Source of the DNA: Sphingomonadales bacterium Ga0077531
GTDB taxonomy: Bacteria; Pseudomonadota; Alphaproteobacteria; Sphingomonadales; Sphingomonadaceae
Assembly: GCA_001464915.1 (NCBI GenBank)
Contig: LNED01000022.1
Span: 124,001-188,000, forward strand
DNA length: 64,000 nt
Direction of reading: 5' to 3'
Shown here in pieces: positions 26,500 to 35,821 of the stretch. The notes beneath the pieces were generated by a model. It was not told the DNA's origin. It worked only from the letters and a program-made list of their open reading frames with translations, and searched no databases. How positions within the stretch are numbered: position 1 is the first letter of the stretch; every line of letters begins with the position of its first letter. The translations under genes were made by a program, and so were the position numbers.

Positions 26500-27981
26500 A
26501 TGACTGACCTGACTCAACTCGGCGTAAAAGACATCCGCGACGGTGTGCGCAGCGGCGCCTTCACCGCGCGCGAAGTGGCGGAAGGTTTCAATGCCGCCGT
26601 GGCTGAAGCTGCTGTGCTCAACGCCTTCATTGTCACCACGCCTGACCACGCACTTGCCGCCGCTGACAAGGTTGACGCCGCGCGCGCGGCTGGCGCGGAA
26701 TTGGGCGCGATGGCGGGCGTGCCGATCGGCATGAAAGACCTGTTCGCCACCAACGGCGTGCAAACCACTGCGGCCAGCCACATCCTCGAAGGCTTCACAC
26801 CCCGCTACGAATCGACTGTCTCGCAGAAGCTGTGGGATGCGGGCGCGGGGATGCTGGGCAAGCTGAACCTCGATCAGTTCGCGATGGGGAGCTCGAACGA
26901 GACGAGCTATTTCGGCAACGTCACCTCGCCGTGGAAGAAGGCGGGCAGCAATGCCGCGATGAGCCCCGGCGGTTCATCGGGCGGGTCATCGACCGCCGTT
27001 GCCGCGCGCATCGCGCCTGCCGCAACCGGCACCGACACCGGCGGATCGATCCGTCAGCCCGCCGCCTTCACCGGCATTTGCGGGATCAAGCCGACCTATG
27101 GCCGCTGTTCGCGCTGGGGCATCGTCGCTTTTGCCTCCAGCCTCGATCAGGCCGGGCCGATGGCGCGCTCGGTTGAGGATTGCGCGATCATGCTCGGCGC
27201 GATGGCTGGTTTCGATCCGAAGGACGCGACATCGTTGCAGATGGATGTGCCCGATTGGGAAGCCGCTTTGAACGCCGACCTGCGCGGCAAGAAAGTCGGC
27301 ATCCCGCGCGAATACCGGATGGAGGGCACCGATCAGGCGATCCTCGATTCGTGGGAACAGGGCAAGGCGTGGCTGCGCGATGCGGGGGCGGAAATCGTCG
27401 ACGTTTCGCTGCCGCACACCAAATATGCGCTGCCCGCCTATTACATTGTCGCGCCTGCCGAAGCCTCGTCGAACCTCGCCCGCTATGACGGGGTGCGGTA
27501 TGGCCTGCGCGATCTGCCCGATGGCTCGGGCCTGCAAGACATGTACGCCGCCACCCGCGCCGCCGGGTTCGGCGACGAGGTCAAGCGCCGCATCCTGATC
27601 GGCACCTATGTGCTGTCGGCCGGCTTCTACGACGCGTACTACACCCAGGCGCAGAAGGTGCGTGCGCTGGTCGCGCGCGATTTCGAACGCGCGTTCCAAG
27701 AGTGCGACGTGATCCTCGCCCCGACCACGCCGACCGCCTCGTTCCCCTTGGGGTCGATGAACGAAGACCCGCTGACGATGTATCTCAACGACGTCTTCGC
27801 TGTGCCTGCGTCGCTGGCTGGCCTTCCGGCAATGAGCGTGCCTGCGATGTTGAACGAACACGGCCTGCCACTCGGCCTGCAACTCGTGGGCCGCCCGTTC
27901 GACGAACAGGGCGTGCTCAATGCGGGCCTCGCGATCCAGCAACGGGCGGGGTTCACGGCCAAGCCTGAGAAGTGGTGGTGA
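26500..27981 (+). CDS. gatA: Glutamyl/aspartyl-tRNA amidotransferase subunit A
   Basis: 493-aa amidase subunit that releases ammonia from glutamine. The amidase-signature triad is visible: Lys in [10 protein letters not shown] (about 77), Ser in [13 protein letters not shown] (about 158) and the nucleophile Ser in [15 protein letters not shown] (about 182). Length and motifs are normal. The stop overlaps the GTG of the following small ORF by 3 nt. Confidence 0.96.
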   Translation: MTDLTQLGVKDIRDGVRSGAFTAREVAEGFNAAVAEAAVLNAFIVTTPDHALAAADKVDAARAAGAELGAMAGVPIGMKDLFATNGVQTTAASHILEGFTPRYESTVSQKLWDAGAGMLGKLNLDQFAMGSSNETSYFGNVTSPWKKAGSNAAMSPGGSSGGSSTAVAARIAPAATGTDTGGSIRQPAAFTGICGIKPTYGRCSRWGIVAFASSLDQAGPMARSVEDCAIMLGAMAGFDPKDATSLQMDVPDWEAALNADLRGKKVGIPREYRMEGTDQAILDSWEQGKAWLRDAGAEIVDVSLPHTKYALPAYYIVAPAEASSNLARYDGVRYGLRDLPDGSGLQDMYAATRAAGFGDEVKRRILIGTYVLSAGFYDAYYTQAQKVRALVARDFERAFQECDVILAPTTPTASFPLGSMNEDPLTMYLNDVFAVPASLAGLPAMSVPAMLNEHGLPLGLQLVGRPFDEQGVLNAGLAIQQRAGFTAKPEKWW

Positions 27982-28136
27982 TCGCCGATACCGCGCTGTG
28001 GATTGCCGGGGTGGCAATCATCCTCGCGGTGCCGCTGACCTTCATGGCGGCGAATTGGGTGAGAAAGAACGTCGATCACGGCGAAGCGCGGTTCGACACC
28101 CGCAACGCCTCCGAAAGTGACGAGGAAACGAAATGA
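27978..28136 (+). CDS. 52-residue membrane protein between gatA and gatB
   Basis: Short frame starting at GTG 27978 (overlapping the gatA stop, GTGA) and ending at TGA 28134-28136 (overlapping the gatB ATG, ATGA). It codes for 52 aa: a hydrophobic helix (about 4-26, [20 protein letters not shown]) followed by a charged tail rich in Asp, Glu, Arg and Lys. The double 4-nt overlap within a tightly packed operon is strong evidence that it is translated. No family was recognised; a membrane role next to the amidotransferase is unexplained. A GTG at 27975 would add one residue. Confidence 0.72.
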   Translation: MIADTALWIAGVAIILAVPLTFMAANWVRKNVDHGEARFDTRNASESDEETK

Positions 28137-29629
28137 GTAACTACCGCATTCAGGGTGCCACCGGGGAATGGGAGGTCGTGATCGGCCTTGAAGTCCACGC
28201 GCAGGTGACCTCGCATTCCAAGCTGTTTTCGGGCGCTTCGACCGCGTTTGGCGCTGAGCCGAACTCGCAGGTCAGCCTGGTGGATGCCGCGATGCCGGGG
28301 ATGCTGCCTGTGCCCAACCGCGAATGCATCCGGCAGGCGGTGCGCACCGGGATGGCGATTGATGCGCAGATCAACACGTGGAGCCAGTTTGATCGCAAGA
28401 ACTACTTCTACGCCGATTTGCCGCAGGGGTATCAGATCAGCCAGCTCTATCACCCGATCGTGGGTGAAGGGCAGCTGTTGATCGAAGCGGACGAGAAAGC
28501 GGGCATCCCGGAGGACAAGATCATCGGGATCGAGCGCATTCACGTCGAACAGGACGCGGGCAAGCTGATGCATGATCAGCACCCGACGATGTCCTATGTC
28601 GACCTCAACCGCTCGGGCGTGGCGCTGATGGAAATCGTCTCGCGCCCCGATATGGCCTCACCGGCTGAGGCTGGCGCTTACGTGCGCAAGTTGCGCGCGA
28701 TCCTGCGCTATGTCGGCAGCTGCGATGGCAACATGGAAGAAGGATCGATGCGCGCCGATGTGAATGTCAGCGTGCGCCGACCCGGCGACGAGCTTGGCAC
28801 GCGGACGGAAACCAAGAACGTGAACTCGGTGCGCTTCGTCATGCAGGCGATCGAGCATGAAGCGATGCGGCAAGTCGATGTGCTGGAAGCGGGCGGCGCA
28901 ATTGTGCAGGAAACCCGCCTGTTCGATCCGGGCACCGGCACGACGCGGACGATGCGGAGCAAGGAAGACGCGCATGATTATCGCTACTTCCCCGATCCAG
29001 ATCTGTTGCCGCTCGTGTTGGAGGAAGATTTCCTCGCCGATTGCCGTGCGTCGCTGCCCGAACTGCCCGATGCCAAGCGCAAGCGGTATGTCGAGGTGCT
29101 CGGCCTCACCCCCTACAACGCGCGCGAATTGACCGCCGAGGTGGAAACCTTCGCGCGGTTCGAAACGCTGCTGGCTGAGACGGCGAAGACCATCGGCAAG
29201 GATGAGAGCGCCGTCGCCACGCAGGTCGCCAACTGGGCGCTGTCAGTCGCGCCGGGAGTGGTGAAGGCGCTGGGCGATGAAGCCGACCTCGCCAACGCCA
29301 CGGCCGCCGCGCAGGCGAGCATCCTCGCGATGGCCGACAAGGGCGAGATCAGCGGCGGGCAGGCCAAGGAAATCTTTGAGATCGTGCTCAAGACCGGCCG
29401 CGATCCCGCTGAAATTGCGGATGCCGAAGGGCTGAAGCAGGTCAGCGACACTGGCGCGATCGAAGCTGCGGTCGACGCGATCATCGCCGCCAACGCCGAC
29501 AAGGTCGAACAATACCGCGGCGGCAAGGAAGCATTGTTCGGCTTCTTCGTGGGCCAGACGATGAAGGCGATGCAGGGCAAGGCCAATCCGGGCGTGGTGA
29601 ACGCGCTGCTGAAGGACAAGCTGGGGTAA
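28133..29629 (+). CDS. gatB: Glutamyl/aspartyl-tRNA amidotransferase subunit B
   Basis: 498-aa subunit that binds the misacylated tRNA and carries the kinase/transamidase site. Family marks: [29 protein letters not shown], the zinc and tRNA-acceptor region [33 protein letters not shown], and the C-terminal YqeY-like domain (about 350-498). The ATG overlaps the stop of the small ORF, and the TAA overlaps the ATG of the next gene by one base. Confidence 0.96.
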   Translation: MSNYRIQGATGEWEVVIGLEVHAQVTSHSKLFSGASTAFGAEPNSQVSLVDAAMPGMLPVPNRECIRQAVRTGMAIDAQINTWSQFDRKNYFYADLPQGYQISQLYHPIVGEGQLLIEADEKAGIPEDKIIGIERIHVEQDAGKLMHDQHPTMSYVDLNRSGVALMEIVSRPDMASPAEAGAYVRKLRAILRYVGSCDGNMEEGSMRADVNVSVRRPGDELGTRTETKNVNSVRFVMQAIEHEAMRQVDVLEAGGAIVQETRLFDPGTGTTRTMRSKEDAHDYRYFPDPDLLPLVLEEDFLADCRASLPELPDAKRKRYVEVLGLTPYNARELTAEVETFARFETLLAETAKTIGKDESAVATQVANWALSVAPGVVKALGDEADLANATAAAQASILAMADKGEISGGQAKEIFEIVLKTGRDPAEIADAEGLKQVSDTGAIEAAVDAIIAANADKVEQYRGGKEALFGFFVGQTMKAMQGKANPGVVNALLKDKLG

Positions 29630-30321
29630 TGGCAGAAGGGTGCCTCGCTGCGGTGAGGGTTGACGGGGACGATCTCGACGACCTTCTTTCCGAAATTGAG
29701 GCGTCATTCGCCGTCACCCTGCCGCGCGATCTGCGCCATGTGCAGACTGCGGGCGATCTTTTCGACGAAATCTTGCGGTGCCACACGCCCGATGGCGCGG
29801 GCGATGGGTGCGACACCGCGATGGCCTTCTATCGCCTGCGCCGCCTGCTGACTGGCCTTGGCCTCGATCCGGCATCGACTCCGCGTACCGTCTTGACCGG
29901 CCAGGGGCTGCCGTCTCCCCGCAGGGTAGCGCTGATGATCGAACGCGAGCTTGGCCTTGCCGCACCCGCCAAGGTGATCAGCAGGACTGGATGCGCATTC
30001 TCGGTTGCGCTTTTCGTGGGCGGCGCGGGGATGGCGCTGTTGCAATGGTCTGCGGACTGGCTGGCGCTTTGGCCGCTGGTGCTGACCGTCCTTCTGTTCG
30101 ACCGTGGCGGATGGAGCGGCGATTGGGCGACGCTCGGCAGCCTTGCTGAGGCGGTCGCGGCGCGCAATGTTGCACGCCTCGTGAAACAGGGCGCGCGCAA
30201 TGACGAACGCCAGTGGTGGAAGCGTTTCGCACGGATGCTTTGCAATGTCAGTTGGGATGGGCGCGAGCAGGTTGCTGATGCCAGCCTGATCACCCGCGAC
30301 ACCCGCTTCGTCTTCGCCTGA
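29629..30321 (+). CDS. Unknown membrane protein with ACP-like N-terminal segment
   Basis: 230 aa. Residues about 14-50 (DDLDDLLSEIEASFAVTLP, then VQTAGDLFDEIL) align by eye with helices II-IV of acyl carrier proteins (DSLDTVELVMALEEEF, then ITTVQAAIDYI), but the serine that carries phosphopantetheine is Asp here. Two hydrophobic segments follow (about 122-141 and 146-160). The C-terminal part (170-230) is basic. The gene shares one base with gatB (TAATG) and is 18 bp before trmL. No function can be assigned; the ACP relation is inference. Confidence 0.6.
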   Translation: MAEGCLAAVRVDGDDLDDLLSEIEASFAVTLPRDLRHVQTAGDLFDEILRCHTPDGAGDGCDTAMAFYRLRRLLTGLGLDPASTPRTVLTGQGLPSPRRVALMIERELGLAAPAKVISRTGCAFSVALFVGGAGMALLQWSADWLALWPLVLTVLLFDRGGWSGDWATLGSLAEAVAARNVARLVKQGARNDERQWWKRFARMLCNVSWDGREQVADASLITRDTRFVFA

Positions 30322-30339
30322 CCGCGCAGTCTGCGCACA

Positions 30340-30795
30340 ATGACCGCCATCATCCTGATCCAGCCCGAAATCCCCGGCAACACCGGCGCAATTGGGCGCA
30401 CTTGTGTGGCGCTGGGAATGGAGTTGATCCTGATCCACCCGCTGGGGTTCGAAATCACCGACAGCCGCGTGAAGCGCTCGGGCCTCGATTACTGGCCGCA
30501 TGTCCACCTCACCGAATATGCCAGCTGGGACGCGTTCCTCACCGCGCGCACCCCGCGCCCCGATCAGCTTTTCCTGTTTGAGGAATTCGGCGCGCGCAGC
30601 TTCTACGAGCCAGACTATCCCGATGATGCGATGCTGGTGTTCGGGCAGGAGACCAAGGGGATTCCGCGCAGCGTGATCGAACAGCACCCGGATCGATTAT
30701 TCAACCTGCCGATGCGCTCGGACGTCATCCGCTCGCTCAATCTCGCCAACACCGTCGCGGCGGCGGCTTATCAAGCGCTCAGGGGCAAGTTTTAA
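30340..30795 (+). CDS. trmL: tRNA (cytidine/uridine-34-2'-O)-methyltransferase TrmL
   Basis: 151-aa SPOUT methyltransferase that methylates the ribose of wobble C34/U34 of tRNA-Leu. Motif 1 IPGNTGAIGRTCVALG, motif 2 LVFGQETKGIPRSVI, motif 3 NLPMRSDVIRSLNLANTVAAAAYQ form the SAM-binding trefoil knot. Last gene of the gat operon; its 3' end overlaps that of the convergent methyltransferase gene by 4 nt. Confidence 0.93.
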   Translation: MTAIILIQPEIPGNTGAIGRTCVALGMELILIHPLGFEITDSRVKRSGLDYWPHVHLTEYASWDAFLTARTPRPDQLFLFEEFGARSFYEPDYPDDAMLVFGQETKGIPRSVIEQHPDRLFNLPMRSDVIRSLNLANTVAAAAYQALRGKF

Positions 30796-31535
30796 CCGCG
30801 CCGACGCCCAACCAGCGTGCCTTTGGTGCCGCCGCTTTCGAAGCGGAAGTCGAAATCGGGCCAGGCCTTCTTCCAGCGATGCGCAACGTAACGCTCCCCC
30901 GGGCGGGCCGCATCGTCGAGCAGCACCGTGCCGCCCGGCGCAATCAGCGGGAACAGGCGTTCGGCCATCCCGCGGGCAAAGGGGTGGACGGCCCACGGCG
31001 GCCCATCGATCACCAGCAAATCAATCGACCCCGGCACTGCGGTGAGGTTGTACCACAGCCCCGGCCAGCGCACATCGCGCTGCCCCAGCGGTGCGTAGTG
31101 AAACGCGGCGTGAAGCTGATGCTCAGCCAGCCAGCCCTGCATCGATTCGATGAACGGCGCGTGCCCATCATAGCTGTGCAGCATCCCGCCGCCATGCTGC
31201 GCCAGCGCCTTGGCGATCACCAGCGACGTCGCTCCGGAACCCAGCTCAACCACGGTCGCCGGGCGCGCATCCTCGATGATGTCAACGATGCGGTGGAGCA
31301 GGTAGGTATCCGCCTTCCAGCTGCCCAGATGCGGCAGCGCATCCTCAGCCAGCCCGACGCGGTCGAGCAACGCCTGCTTTTGCGCCTGCGTGCCGCCATA
31401 CAGACTGCGCAGCAGCCACGGCCATTGGATTGCACCGAATGCGATCTGGAACAGGCGTTCGCCGCGCGTGCAGCGTGCCTCCGCACCGGCCTCGCTCGGC
31501 TTGGCGAGCAGCCCTGTCAGCAATTTGGTGGTCAT
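30792..31535 (-). CDS. Class I SAM-dependent methyltransferase
   Basis: 247 aa with a Rossmann-type methyltransferase core: motif I TVVELGSGATSLVIAKAL near residue 94, LLVIDGPPW near 173 and GGTVLLDDAARPGE near 208. It resembles the Methyltransf_24 group (as in catechol O-methyltransferase-like and glycosyltransferase-associated methyltransferases). Substrate unknown. The N-terminal 60 residues are not part of the core fold. Isolated gene. Confidence 0.7.
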   Translation of the reverse strand: MTTKLLTGLLAKPSEAGAEARCTRGERLFQIAFGAIQWPWLLRSLYGGTQAQKQALLDRVGLAEDALPHLGSWKADTYLLHRIVDIIEDARPATVVELGSGATSLVIAKALAQHGGGMLHSYDGHAPFIESMQGWLAEHQLHAAFHYAPLGQRDVRWPGLWYNLTAVPGSIDLLVIDGPPWAVHPFARGMAERLFPLIAPGGTVLLDDAARPGERYVAHRWKKAWPDFDFRFESGGTKGTLVGRRRG

Positions 31536-31643
31536 GGCGACAGGGTCTCAACCGTGCGGAAGCGCGGCTCCCCTTGGACGCACGCGCACTACAGTGCAAT
31601 CGCAGATTGTCAGCGCGAGCTGCCGGACGGGACGGGCCGACGC

Positions 31644-31675
31644 AAAGGGCCGCCGGATCGCTCCGACGGCCCCTT
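31644..31675 (-). terminator. Terminator after the exported-protein pair
   Basis: 11-bp stem with one mismatch, 31647-31657 (GGGCCGCCGGA) with 31662-31672 (TCCGACGGCCC), tetraloop TCGC. On the reverse strand it is followed by TTT. It lies 20 bp after the stop of the 252-aa gene. Confidence 0.65.
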
Positions 31676-31695
31676 ATGTCATGCGACGGAGGAGA

Positions 31696-32454
31696 TTACT
31701 TCGCCGCCAGCTTGGGGCGCGCGTTCTTGGCGAATTCCTCGAAATTGGCTTTGTAGACGCTGACCAGTTCATCAAGCGCGGCGATTGCGTCTTCGCCTTC
31801 CTTGGGCGGGAACAGCGAAAGACCATTGCCGCCCCAGGCCTTGTATTCCTTGTCGATTTTTTGGTCGTTGCCGAATTTGCGCACCATGAACAGCGTGCGC
31901 AGCGAGCGGCCATAGATCGCGGCCTTTTGATAGAACACGTCGGCCACGATCAGCTCGGAATAGCACGTCGAGGTGGATTCGGCGCGGCGCTCCTTGACCT
32001 TGTTCATCGTCTTGCGTTCGAGCGGGGTCTCGTGGCGGATGATGGTGGTGCCCGGCGTCAGGCTGAGCATCGTGCGCAGGTCAAGATCCTGCAAGGCATC
32101 GAGCTGCGACGGGCTGTCGAGCGCGCTGGCCAGCAGGGTCTTGTTGTTGGCATCCTTGCCCGAATTGATCGCGGAATTGAGCAGGCCGGGGCCAAGCAGG
32201 CCCGAGGTGAGCGAGGTCATCCGTTCAGCCGGCCACAGGTGCAATTCGCAGCCATCGGCGGCGGCGGTGGGGGCGAGGCCCTTGGTGTTGACTGCGGCGT
32301 CCATCGATTTGTCCATCATGGCCCCGTCTTTCATCGCCTTTTCCATCATCGGCGCGTCGGCCATCGGCTTGTCCTGCGCCATAGTCGGCGCGGTGAGGAC
32401 GATGGCGAGGCCCGTGGCGAGCCCGGTGGCGGCGAAAATCTTGCGCAATGTCAT
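31696..32454 (-). CDS. Exported protein, paralogue A (CELH-WPAE family)
   Basis: 252 aa with a signal peptide (about 1-26, ending TAPTMAQ). A Met/Lys/Asp-rich spacer (residues 27-60) leads into a domain with DGCELHLWPAERMTS near 67, an LDLRTML-LTPGTTIIRHE block near 130 and STCYSELIVADVFYQKAAIYGRSLRTLFMVRKF near 165. The same blocks occur in the neighbouring gene, so the two are tandem duplicates. The two shared cysteines could form a disulfide. No known domain is recognised; periplasmic location is inferred from the signal peptide. Confidence 0.72.
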   Translation of the reverse strand: MTLRKIFAATGLATGLAIVLTAPTMAQDKPMADAPMMEKAMKDGAMMDKSMDAAVNTKGLAPTAAADGCELHLWPAERMTSLTSGLLGPGLLNSAINSGKDANNKTLLASALDSPSQLDALQDLDLRTMLSLTPGTTIIRHETPLERKTMNKVKERRAESTSTCYSELIVADVFYQKAAIYGRSLRTLFMVRKFGNDQKIDKEYKAWGGNGLSLFPPKEGEDAIAALDELVSVYKANFEEFAKNARPKLAAK

Positions 32455-32498
32455 TGTGTTTCCCCTGTGAAAGCGTGCCGCAGCACACGAAATCCGGT

Positions 32499-33158
32499 CT
32501 AGTTCTTCTTTTTCTTTTTGGGTGGGCGGTTCAACGCCTCACCAAATTCGCGCGCTGCCAAGCCATAGGCGAGCCGGAATTCTTCGAGTGCCCCGTCAAG
32601 CTGTTCAGGCTCAGCCGGTGGAAACTGCACCAGCCTTTGCTGCATATAGGTGCCGAAACTGCGGGTCGGTGCATCGCTGCCGCCGTCGAATTGGCGGAAC
32701 CGGAAAATCGCTTTCAGGAACCGGCCAGAGATAATGTCTTCCTGATAGAACACGTCGTCGGTGACCAGTTCGGCATAGCATGACGGGCTATCTGTAAGCA
32801 GGCGGCCTTTGGTGGCGCGGATCACGCGGCTGGGCAGCGGTTGATCGTGCAGCACCACGATATAGCCGGGCAGGTTCAGCAGCGCGGGCAGATCCTGTTC
32901 ACCCAGCGTGCGCAGCTGACCTTCGGGTGAAAGGATGCTGTCGGGCAATTTCTTGTAGCCATCGCGGCCCTGCACCGCGCCATCGACGATCCCGCCATGG
33001 AACCAGCCGCTATAGGTCGAGCGCACGGCATCGGCAGGCCAGACATGCAGTTCGCACCCAGTTGCCCCTTCGGCAGGTGCATCGGTGCTATCCTGCGCGG
33101 TGGCTGTGCTCGCGCTCAGCGCCAGGGCGCTGATTGCCGCAAAGATGAAAGATTTCAA
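32499..33158 (-). CDS. Exported protein, paralogue B (CELH-WPAD family)
   Basis: 219 aa with a signal peptide (about 1-21, ending STATAQ). TGCELHVWPADAVRS near 33, LPALLNLPGYIVVLHDQPL near 88, SPSCYAELVTDDVFYQEDIISGRFLKAIFRFRQF near 124 match paralogue A block by block; the Met-rich spacer of A is missing here. The C-terminus is PPKKKKKN. It is 44 bp upstream of A on the same strand. Function unknown; see paralogue A. Confidence 0.72.
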   Translation of the reverse strand: MKSFIFAAISALALSASTATAQDSTDAPAEGATGCELHVWPADAVRSTYSGWFHGGIVDGAVQGRDGYKKLPDSILSPEGQLRTLGEQDLPALLNLPGYIVVLHDQPLPSRVIRATKGRLLTDSPSCYAELVTDDVFYQEDIISGRFLKAIFRFRQFDGGSDAPTRSFGTYMQQRLVQFPPAEPEQLDGALEEFRLAYGLAAREFGEALNRPPKKKKKN

Positions 33159-33285
33159 GCGACCCTCCCAAGCCTCATGAGCCGGGAATTAGGCGAGCAG
33201 CTAAACCTTGGCAAGCGGCTAGCAGAGCCATTGCAGAGGTGAATGGCAGGTGCGGCGCATCGGCAACAGACGCAGCCCATCGCGG

Positions 33286-34773
33286 CTATTCCAGCCCGAG
33301 CGCAGGCAGGTTCATCGTCGCGGCGTTGTAGCTCGCCTCGGCCAGCCGCCCGGCCAAATCGGCGCGGATGGCGTTGATTTGGGCGTTGGCGGCGGTTTCT
33401 TCGCGTGCATTGACGAGAAAGAACTCGCCCGCGCCCAATCGGAACCGGGTGCGTTCGGCCTGCACCATCGCGCTCGCCTGCTTGACCTCGGCATCGGCGA
33501 GATCGCCCAGCTTCAACGCGGTGGTGAGGTTGGCGAGGATGTTGGCGATATCGGTGGTGATCTGATCGGCGATCCGGCGCTGGCGCAGCTCGGTCTCGCG
33601 CAGTTCCGCCTCCGCACGGCCCAGCGCCCCGCGCGCTTGGCGGCGTTGCAGGGGCACGGTAAAGGTGACGCCCACCACGGTATCGGTCGAATCGAACGTC
33701 GGCCCGCCATCGCCCACCGCGCCGAAATCACGCGATAGCTCGACGCTGGCATCGAGCCGGGGTTGCAGGTCGTTGCGTTTCAGCTCGACCTTGTTGGTCG
33801 CCCGTTCGAGCGCGAGTTTGAAGGTCTGGAGCTCTGGCCGGTTCTGGATCACCTCGCCGAGCGGGGTCGCCAGCAGCGTTGCGACCGGGGGGATCGCGGC
33901 GAGCCGTGCGGTATCGGGCAGCTGTTGGCGGGTCGGCACGATCAACCCCCCGCTGGAATCGCGCAGGTAATAGCCAAGGCTGTTGGCGGCGGTGGTGAAA
34001 TTGCGTTTGGCTTCCTCCAGTAGCGTACGGCGGCGCAGCAGGTTCTGTTCGTTTTCAGTCAGCGCGATCCGTGCCCGCCCGCCCTCGTTCACCTCGCGGG
34101 TGAGGCCGATTTGGCGCGCTTCGGCGATTTCGAGCAGTTCTTCGAACACTCGGATTTCCTCGCCCGCCGCGACCCAGCGCCAATAGGCGCGCAAGGCTTC
34201 GTGCTGGACGTTCAGCTTGACCAGCAACACATCCAGCCGCGCCTGACTGGCGGCGAGCCGGGTATCCTCGATCCCGAAGCGGCGCTGGTCGATGTTCTTG
34301 TCGCGCAGCAGCGAGAACAGCGCGCCGACTTTTACTTCGCCCAGCTGGTTGGTGTTGTTGATGTTCTCGTAAATCGGGAAGCGCCCGTCTGACACGCGGT
34401 AGCTGCCGAACACTTCGGCTCCCAAGGGGCGCAGCGGCTGGCGCGCTTCGGCTTTGGCGAACCCGCCCGAGAACGTCCCGGTCAGGCGATCGTAGGCCTC
34501 ACCCTTCAGCAGCAGGTCGAACGCGCCATCGGCGGCGAGCTGATCGCTGCGAGCGGCGGCTTCGCGCTCAAACGCTTCGAGGATGGCGGGAAAGGTCAGC
34601 GCGGATGATCGCAGCACTTCGTCCGGCGTGAGCGGCCCGGTGGTGAGCGCTGCTTCGAGCGAATCCGCCAGCGGCGCGACATCCTGCGCCGCAGCCGCCA
34701 GCGGGGTGAGTGCAAACAGCGCCGCGCCCGCCAGCCAGAGCCCCCCAACCCGCAATGCTCCTACGTGTCTCAT
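33286..34773 (-). CDS. TolC-family outer-membrane channel
   Basis: 495 aa. A signal peptide (about 1-29) is followed by two repeats of long amphipathic helices and strands as in TolC/OprM; examples are LTRDVNEGG-like LTREVNEGGRARIALTEN, RRTLLEEAKRNFTTAANSLGYYL and, in the second half, ELRETELRQRRIADQITTDIANILANL. It would be the exit duct of the exporter encoded upstream. Operon order is ABC, HlyD, TolC with gaps of 2 bp. Confidence 0.85.
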   Translation of the reverse strand: MRHVGALRVGGLWLAGAALFALTPLAAAAQDVAPLADSLEAALTTGPLTPDEVLRSSALTFPAILEAFEREAAARSDQLAADGAFDLLLKGEAYDRLTGTFSGGFAKAEARQPLRPLGAEVFGSYRVSDGRFPIYENINNTNQLGEVKVGALFSLLRDKNIDQRRFGIEDTRLAASQARLDVLLVKLNVQHEALRAYWRWVAAGEEIRVFEELLEIAEARQIGLTREVNEGGRARIALTENEQNLLRRRTLLEEAKRNFTTAANSLGYYLRDSSGGLIVPTRQQLPDTARLAAIPPVATLLATPLGEVIQNRPELQTFKLALERATNKVELKRNDLQPRLDASVELSRDFGAVGDGGPTFDSTDTVVGVTFTVPLQRRQARGALGRAEAELRETELRQRRIADQITTDIANILANLTTALKLGDLADAEVKQASAMVQAERTRFRLGAGEFFLVNAREETAANAQINAIRADLAGRLAEASYNAATMNLPALGLE

Positions 34774-34775
34774 CG

Positions 34776-35819
34776 TCAGTTCGTTTGGCCAGTGGAGGAC
34801 GTGCCAGTGCCAGTCGGCGGCAGTTCAGGCGGGAAATTGTTGAGCTGACGCCAGATCTCGTAGCCGACCGGCACGGTTTCCAGTAGCACCCAAGCCTGCA
34901 CCGCCGCGCCGAACCTGACGTAGCGTTCTTCGGGCCAGCCTTCGCCATCCAGTGTCTCTTCCGCGACCAGCACCCGGAACCGGCCATCGACCTGCGCCGA
35001 GTGGTCAACCGAGATCACCCGCCCGCCAAACGTGCCGATTGCGACCGAAGGCCAACCCGAAAACTGCACCGCGGGCCAGCCTTCAAACTGAATGCGGGTC
35101 TGATCCCCCGGCTTGACCAGCGCGACATCGCGCCCGTCGATGAAAATCTCGACCACGCGTTCGGTATTGGCAGGCACGAACGTCGCCAACACCGCACCTG
35201 CGCTGATATAGGTGGCAGCGTCACCGGCGTTGACGCTCTGGATAAAGCCATCGCGCGGCGCGCGTACGATCTGCACCGACTGGCGCGAAATATTCACGTC
35301 CGCACGGTTGAGATCGGCCTGCGCGGCGGCCACGCGGCCCTGCATTTCGGCGACCTTGATCTGCGCCAATTCGTAGTCGCGCCGCGCCGCCAGCCCTGCT
35401 TCGAACAACTCGCGTGAACGGCGCTCGTCAATCTGGGCGGTGGCAAGCGCCGATTGTGCGGCCTGCAATTGCAGTTCCATCTGCCCGCGTTCGGCCCCCA
35501 AACGGTCTAGCAGGTTGGGATCAATATCGGCGATGCGGACGATCGGATCGCCTTTCTTGACCGTGCTGCCATCGCGAACGAACCATTCGACGATCCGGCC
35601 CGGAACCAGCGCGTTGATATCCTGCCGCCGTTCATTGGGGTTGAGCGTGGTCACCACCCCGCGCCCCGATGTGGTCTGCACCCAGGGGGCGTAGATCAGG
35701 AATGCGACCGCGACGATGATCGCGATCAGCAGCATCACGAACACAGTGCGCATCACCCTCGGCGTCTTGATCGCCGCGAGCGTGGTGAAATGCGTCATAT
35801 CCTCATTGCGCATCGCCAT
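34776..35819 (-). CDS. HlyD-family periplasmic adaptor
   Basis: 347 aa membrane-fusion protein. Helix about 24-45 (VMLLIAIIVAVAFLIYAPWV) anchors it. A biotinyl-lipoyl-like half motif (PGRIVEWFVRDGSTVKKGDPI, about 92), a helical hairpin (AERGQMELQLQAAQSALATAQIDERR) and the second lipoyl half (RAPRDGFIQSVNAGDAATYISAG, about 186) are in the usual order. It bridges the inner-membrane ABC-like protein and the TolC-like channel. Confidence 0.87.
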   Translation of the reverse strand: MAMRNEDMTHFTTLAAIKTPRVMRTVFVMLLIAIIVAVAFLIYAPWVQTTSGRGVVTTLNPNERRQDINALVPGRIVEWFVRDGSTVKKGDPIVRIADIDPNLLDRLGAERGQMELQLQAAQSALATAQIDERRSRELFEAGLAARRDYELAQIKVAEMQGRVAAAQADLNRADVNISRQSVQIVRAPRDGFIQSVNAGDAATYISAGAVLATFVPANTERVVEIFIDGRDVALVKPGDQTRIQFEGWPAVQFSGWPSVAIGTFGGRVISVDHSAQVDGRFRVLVAEETLDGEGWPEERYVRFGAAVQAWVLLETVPVGYEIWRQLNNFPPELPPTGTGTSSTGQTN

Positions 35820-35821
35820 GA

